From NCBI GenBank assembly GCA_029582155.1, contig CM055908.1, positions 19,693,406 to 19,757,405 of the forward strand: a DNA stretch of 64,000 bases, in the 5' to 3' direction. The first letter of the stretch is position 1. Each line of letters starts with the position of its first letter. The stretch comes from Panopea generosa (Eukaryota; Mollusca; Bivalvia; Adapedonta; Hiatellidae). Positions 59,248 through 64,000 of this stretch are shown piece by piece. Under the pieces are notes generated by a model. The model was not told where the DNA came from and searched no databases. It saw nothing but the letters and a program-made list of their open reading frames with translations. Both the position numbers and the translations under genes were made by a program.

Positions 59248-59713
59248 CATCTTTCTATCTCTCCTGGAAACTTTCATCCAATCAATATTGCGATGATCAC
59301 TTTTTTATTGATTTGAAGCATACAACCCCCATTACCTAAATTCACAAAATCAGTATCTTGTATAGCCTCTTTGCGCATTGATGCACGCACGACAGCGACT
59401 TCCCATTGAATAGATGATATTTGAAATCCGGACTTGTGGTATGTTGTTCCACACTTCAACAAGCGTATGACGAAGTATTTGAACGTAGATTTCAATAATT
59501 ATATTGCGGAATTGAAAGATAATACCATAGAAACAAAATTTGATTATCAAAATAGAGATCAACCAGTTCTAAACGAAATTATACAAACAATAAAAGTGTT
59601 GCGTGTTTTGTGAATTTAAGTAACGAGAGTTGTATGTTTCAAATCAATAAAAAGAAGTGATACTCGCAATAGATAAATATGAAACTTTCCAGGAATATAA
59701 GATAGATATTATA
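59248..59713 (-). mobile_element. Tc1/mariner-like remnant with long inverted repeats
   Basis: About 105 bp on the left (ending near 59350) pairs with about 105 bp on the right (from about 59609): shared words include tttccagga, caatattgcga/caatagataa regions, caaatcaataaaaa and ttttgtgaattta. Between them lies a transposase C-terminal fragment. The outer ends are approximate and no clear TA duplication is fixed. Confidence 0.65.
59350..59474 (-). pseudogene. Transposase C-terminal fragment, Tc1/mariner type
   Basis: The frame ends QILRHTLVEVWNNIPQ, VRISNIIYSMGSRCRACINA, QRGYTRY and a stop. The pattern W-N-x-I-P-Q, S-M-x-x-R-C-x-A-C-I-x-A, G-x-T-x-Y is characteristic of the extreme C-terminus of Tc1-like DDE transposases, where it follows the catalytic domain. 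The catalytic part with its three acidic residues is absent, so this is an inactive remnant. The overlapping minus-strand ORF from 59495 is a frame shadow. Confidence 0.7.
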
Positions 59714-59754
59714 TTATTAAATAAATAAATTTAAAAACAATATGATAAAGCATA

Positions 59755-59874
59755 TGTAGAAAAAAGAGTCTTGCTCAAGGACGCCACACATAGCTGTGAC
59801 GGTGGATCGAATCCACGGTCCTCTGCTCCGCGAGCCGATGCTCTACCACTTGACCACGATTTCCACACTTAAAA
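59755..59874 (-). mobile_element. SINE family B, truncated
   Basis: On the minus strand: A box TGGTCAAGTGG and a perfect B box GGATTCGATCC, then gtgtggcgtccttgagcaag and catatgctttatc, where the copy stops before the family tail. The head is the least decayed of the family-B copies. Confidence 0.8.
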
Positions 59875-60031
59875 TTTAACAGTAAAACTTCAGGGTTTAG
59901 AGGTATCACGAGGAATGCAGAAGTAATATTAGACTGTATTACAACGCATGTCCAAAATGACGGTTTCCGACAGCTGTCAATGTCAGACTGACGACTCTGG
60001 CAAACCGTCATTGTGGAAATACACTCGATGA

Positions 60032-60533
60032 TCGGTTAATCGTACAACACGGATTTATATGGGTTAATCGTACAACACGGTTTGTATTGGTTAATTGTAT
60101 AACACGGGTTTATATCGGTTAATCGTACATATGTTTATATCGGTTAATCGTATTAAAAGTAAGATTAAAAGTGGTTAATCGTATATCACGGGTTTATATC
60201 GGTTAATCCTATGAAACGCGTTTGATTAATATCGTTTAATCGTATAACATGGGTTTATAACGGTTAATCGTACAACACGGGTTTATATCGGTTAATAACA
60301 CCGGGTTATATTGGTTAATCGCACAACACGGGTTTATATCGGTTAATCGTACAGCACGTGTTTACATCGGTTAATCGTTAACACGTGTTTTTATCGGTTA
60401 ATCGTATAACACGGGTTTGTATCGGTTGATAGTACAACACGGGTTTATATCGGTTAATCGTACACGACAGGTTTATATCGTCATATCATATAACACGGGT
60501 TTAATAGATATCGGTTATCGTACAATACGGTTT
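60032..60533. repeat. 28-bp minisatellite, about 18 degenerate copies
   Basis: The unit is ggttaatcgtacaacacggg followed by tttatatc, with frequent short indels (for example loss of the acaac part near 60130). Confidence 0.93.
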
Positions 60534-60607
60534 CTTAATCCACACAACTCGGAAAGATAATCCGAATGTTATATGTGTTCGAATAAGTTAAAATTACATC
60601 ACTACAA

Positions 60608-60858
60608 TTCGGTATGACCCATAAATCAGTATAACCGATATTTCGGTATAACCAATAATTCAGTATAACCCATAAATCAGTATAACCCATATTTCGGTAT
60701 AACCAATAATTCGGTATAACCCATAAATCAGTATAACCTGTAACCAATAATTCGTTATAACCCATTAATCAGTATAACCCATATTTCGGTATAACCAATA
60801 ATTCGGTGTAACCATAAATTCGGTATAATCCATAATTTGATTTTAGCCATAGTTTCAG
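60608..60858. repeat. 17-bp minisatellite, about 14 copies
   Basis: The unit alternates cagtataacccataaat and cggtataaccaataatt, a 34-bp dimer. The Tyr/Trp/Leu-rich minus-strand ORFs across it are unit translations. Confidence 0.93.
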
Positions 60859-61803
60859 TAAAGCTGTGTTTTTTTTTAAACTTTGCTTTAATAATAATGT
60901 CTATATTTTCAAATTCTGTTTTAAAATTATCGCTTGATGCCTTCATCAGGAAAATAACAATAGATCAATACAGACATTGTTTTTGTTTTTGTTTTTAAAT
61001 ATTTTATTTTTCATAATACATACACATTCAAGTAAATAGCAACGCATTGTACATAACATAATAAGAAGGATTAGTGTGGATATTATACTAGCATGTTAAG
61101 ATATATACCTGATATACAAGTCTATTCCGGCTGTTTTTATATGTTAACAATAATATTGTAAGTGTTTTTATAATGAAGCATTGTCACAATGGTCTTTATA
61201 AGTATAATATACTTTATGCATTAATTGAGAAATAAGTTGGTGTTTGTAGACAGTAGATAATGGAGAGTAGATAAGAAATAAAAATGGAAATGGAGGTTAA
61301 GATAAAGGGGAGGAATACTCGACACTCCATACAGACATTGTTATTCATTTATTCTTCCTAACGGAGGATTTATAGTCGAACATATAATTTGATAACTTAT
61401 AACAATTATTTTATTAAAATTCGATAGAAAAAAATAATTAAATGCGTTATTCGATAAAACCAGAATTCGATTTAAACCCGCATTGGCTTAAATTCATATA
61501 TAGATTAATTCCGAAAAAATATAACCAGATTAAAAATCATAAAAAGACTAATAACATAGATGTATTAAAACCATTTTTCCTATTCATTTCTAATTTAATT
61601 AAAACTACTAATCAATTTGGATTTAAACTATATTCTATTACAGCAGCATCATCATACTAGTTTAAAATCATATTTTAATTAAACCTTGGCATAATTGATT
61701 AAAAACAATAATGTCAATAAAACAATAATTCGATTATTATCATTAAACTAGTTCGGTTATAAAGAAACCATATGCATTGCGTTATAAAGTTAGTTATCAA
61801 ATA
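60859..61803. other. AT-rich non-coding sequence
   Basis: Very AT-rich, with nothing recognised. The 72-codon ORF at 61442 is Lys/Asn/Ile-rich, as expected from base composition alone. Confidence 0.45.
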
Positions 61804-61990
61804 AGCGGAGTGGTAGTATAGTGGATATCTGTTGGCCGCTCACGCCAGAGGTTGCGGATTCGAACCTCAGCTCTACCTAGTGCCTCTCAAAAGACAACAC
61901 ACTGTTTCTACCAAGGAAACGAACTCGAGACCGGTTAATTTAAGCTCTGAGCTTTCTTCACTTTCAAGATAAAATAAATTAAAGTATAAT
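61804..61990 (+). mobile_element. SINE family C, Glu-like tRNA head
   Basis: The head has a perfect A box (TAGTATAGTGG), an anticodon arm with a 5-bp stem around cgctcac (CTC would be a Glu anticodon, but U33 is G) and a B-box-like gattcgaacc. The T stem has one mismatch and the acceptor stem does not pair well, so it is not a working tRNA gene. A body follows that ends agctctgagctttcttcact, ttcaagataaaataaatt. Confidence 0.75.
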
Positions 61991-63261
61991 TAAGCTATTT
62001 AATAAAGCCTATTGAATATTTAGGTTTAATTGTATATAATTGCCATCTTAATTACAGCAATGGGGCTGCTGGGCCACAAGTTTCAACATTAGTTACGGCC
62101 CTCACCCTAAAATTTAGTTTGCTTTGCCTGTCACTAAGGCAAACTTAAGTTGTGTCGACAATGTCAGGAAATTATGTTCCTATTTAGTATTTGACCTACA
62201 TAAAAGATAGAAATGTTGTAATCTCGGTATGTTTGTATAAATTAAATATATATCAAATACTATTATTCATATATGTGTTTACCCTTCTTCTCCTGCTCCG
62301 GATAATTTGCAATTCTGATACACACTGCGCGATTCATACAGAATGATCGTATTATACGTTGATTAAAATGTAGTTATGCGACCTTCGATGCGAGAATGGT
62401 TAGAGGTCACAAAAGGTCATGCAAATAGAAAATGTAAGAAGTTTGTATATAATTTTAAGCTCATGTTTATAATGATATACCGTTCCCACAAACATGTTAA
62501 AGGCCGCTTTGATAGCAAAGAAAACACTTTTGATGTAACATAAACACGCTTTTTTCAAAGATAATTTACGGAGTTATTTCAGTATTGCTATATCGTGTTT
62601 GCTGACATGTTTATGTAAATATTCTGAGTTTATTAAATTTTTAATTCAAATAATTTCTGCTGACCATTTTATACCGAATACAAAGCTAGAAAAAACATGC
62701 GCACTGTTTAATTGTTGGTGCGTTGATTTATTTTATTCCATAACAGCTGTGTTGCTGTTTCCAGCATGTTTGTGGTCATTAGTTGCTATTTGCAGATAGA
62801 CAAATTACAGCCTATGAATTAAGATATGATTTTAAAGGATTTAAACTGACATGATTTATGCATTACGTATGTGATATGTATTCGTACAAAACACTCAAAT
62901 ATACCGTGTGTTCCTAGGAAGTCAATAAGTAGAGGATTTGTGTATAATTTATGTGTTCGTTTGTTTTAATTTGAAACCGTGCTAATGTACGTACATTTAC
63001 ATATTTCAGTAGTTTTATTTAATGCAAACGGTATACGATATCCCCGTTTATCAGTTTAAATTGTCTTATTACTACATATATAAGCAGGTTAACACTTACT
63101 GTAAAGTGTAAATACGTCCTATATTTATTCGGTTGTGATCGGGAATAAAAGGAACCGTTGAACTCAGTACATGCGCGTTAGATCGAATCCTTATTAATCG
63201 AAATGTCATCAACGGGCTAATGGGTGTGTGTTACTGCGAGTCATATTGTTCCACGAGACGG
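61991..63261. other. AT-rich non-coding sequence
   Basis: No gene or family recognised. An imperfect inverted pair lies near 62122-62148 (agtttgctttgcc and aaggcaaactt). The 66-codon ORF at 62599 has no domain. Confidence 0.45.
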
Positions 63262-64000
63262 ATAAACCACTCAGATGTGGGCTAGTGAGCGACACTATTA
63301 TATAATACATTACTCCGACTCGGGCACTGGTCAGTGGCACTGTTATAGGTTAACCTACTCAGCTGTGGGCTAGTCAGTGACACTGTTATATCATACACTA
63401 CTCAGACTCGGGCGCTGGTCAGTGGCACTCTTATAGGTTAATCTACTCAGCTGTAGGCTAGTCAGTGACACTGTTATATAACACACTACTCCGACACTCG
63501 GGCTGGTCAGTGACATTCTTATATGTTAACCTACTCAGCTGTGGGTTTGTCGGTGACACTGTTATATACTACATGACTCATCTTCAGTTAGGTCAGTGAC
63601 ACTGTTATAGGATTAATATTCAGCTGTTGGGTAATCAGTGACACTGTTATATAATACATTGCTCAGACTCGGACTGGTCAGTGACATTCTTATAGGATAA
63701 ACTACTCTGTTATATATAGGATAACATATTCAGCTGTGGACTAGTCAGTGGAACTGTTTTTGGATAAACTGCTCAACTGCAGTCTGGTCAGTGACACTGT
63801 TATACATAGGATAACTATTCAGCTGTGAACTAATCAGTGACACTGCTATATGATAAACTGTAGACTGCAAACTAGACTAGGCAGTGACACCGTTATAGAA
63901 TAAACTACTCAGTTTCGAGCTGGTCATTGACAACGTAACATATAAAACTACTTAGCTTTGGGCTGGTCAAAGAGACAACGTAACGTAATAAACAGACTAG
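63262..64000. repeat. Degenerate ~43-bp minisatellite, continues past window
   Basis: The unit is ctactcagctgtgggctagt followed by cagtgacactgttatag(g)ataa, with variants actcggg(c)gctggtcag for the first half. Copies lose regularity to the right but the words cagtgacactgttat and ctcagct persist to about 63.9 kb. Confidence 0.9.

Noticed and set aside
60535-60946. Tyr/Trp-rich minus-strand ORFs (GYTDLWVI-type repeats)
   Set aside because: Translations of the 17-bp minisatellite.
61804-61880. tRNA-Glu gene on the plus strand
   Set aside because: U33 is replaced by G, the T stem has a mismatch and the acceptor stem does not close; a SINE body follows, so it is a SINE head.

Overview
This window looks like a gene-poor stretch of a eukaryotic nuclear genome, most likely a marine mollusc and quite possibly a bivalve. 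The evidence is AT-rich intergenic sequence, no bacterial-style gene packing, many tRNA-derived SINEs whose heads and bodies resemble those common in bivalve DNA, MITE-type DNA transposon remnants, LINE 3' ends, and about 21 kb (one third of the window) of tandem arrays. The species assignment is an inference from repeat types. No gene of known function is visible. Layout: 0-7 kb holds SINEs (about 1.2, 3.7, 4.5 and 6.7 kb; the 4.5 kb copy has a perfect 16-bp target-site duplication) and two hAT-like MITEs (2.5 and 3.0 kb). 7-9.3 kb holds a 35-bp and a 37-bp minisatellite. 10-13 kb holds SINEs, a promoter-like MITE and a 491-bp fold-back element. 14.4-15.5 kb is the best candidate for host coding sequence: a 157-codon minus-strand ORF containing a consensus splice donor, with a TATA-like promoter and a 22-codon ORF facing the other way. 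17 kb and 37.5 kb carry two diverged, oppositely oriented copies of a short acidic, Cys-containing reading frame, each followed by a GAGCTC/ATGCG hairpin. 19.5 and 50.4 kb carry two inverted copies of a piggyBac-like MITE with TTAA target sites and a central palindrome. 22.4-34.7 kb is a 12.3-kb satellite of two related 62-bp families with large internal duplications. 34.9-37 kb holds LINE debris. 38.8-45.2 kb holds microsatellites, a 34-bp higher-order array, a 28-G run, a LINE tail, a 10-bp array, a second copy of the promoter-like MITE and a 38-bp minisatellite carrying the same CCAAT-type motif. 46-54 kb is mostly unannotated AT-rich DNA. 54.3-57.8 kb is a 64-bp satellite in alternating subfamily blocks. 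58.8-62 kb holds three SINEs, a Tc1/mariner-like remnant and two minisatellites. 63.3 kb to the end is a degenerate ~43-bp array that runs out of the window. The window reads as intergenic or intronic sequence shaped by retroposition and satellite turnover rather than as a set of cooperating genes. Most long ORFs are produced by tandem repeats or SINEs and are not genes. The items most worth following up are the duplicated acidic/Cys reading frame and the 14.4-15.5 kb candidate exon with its divergent promoter.
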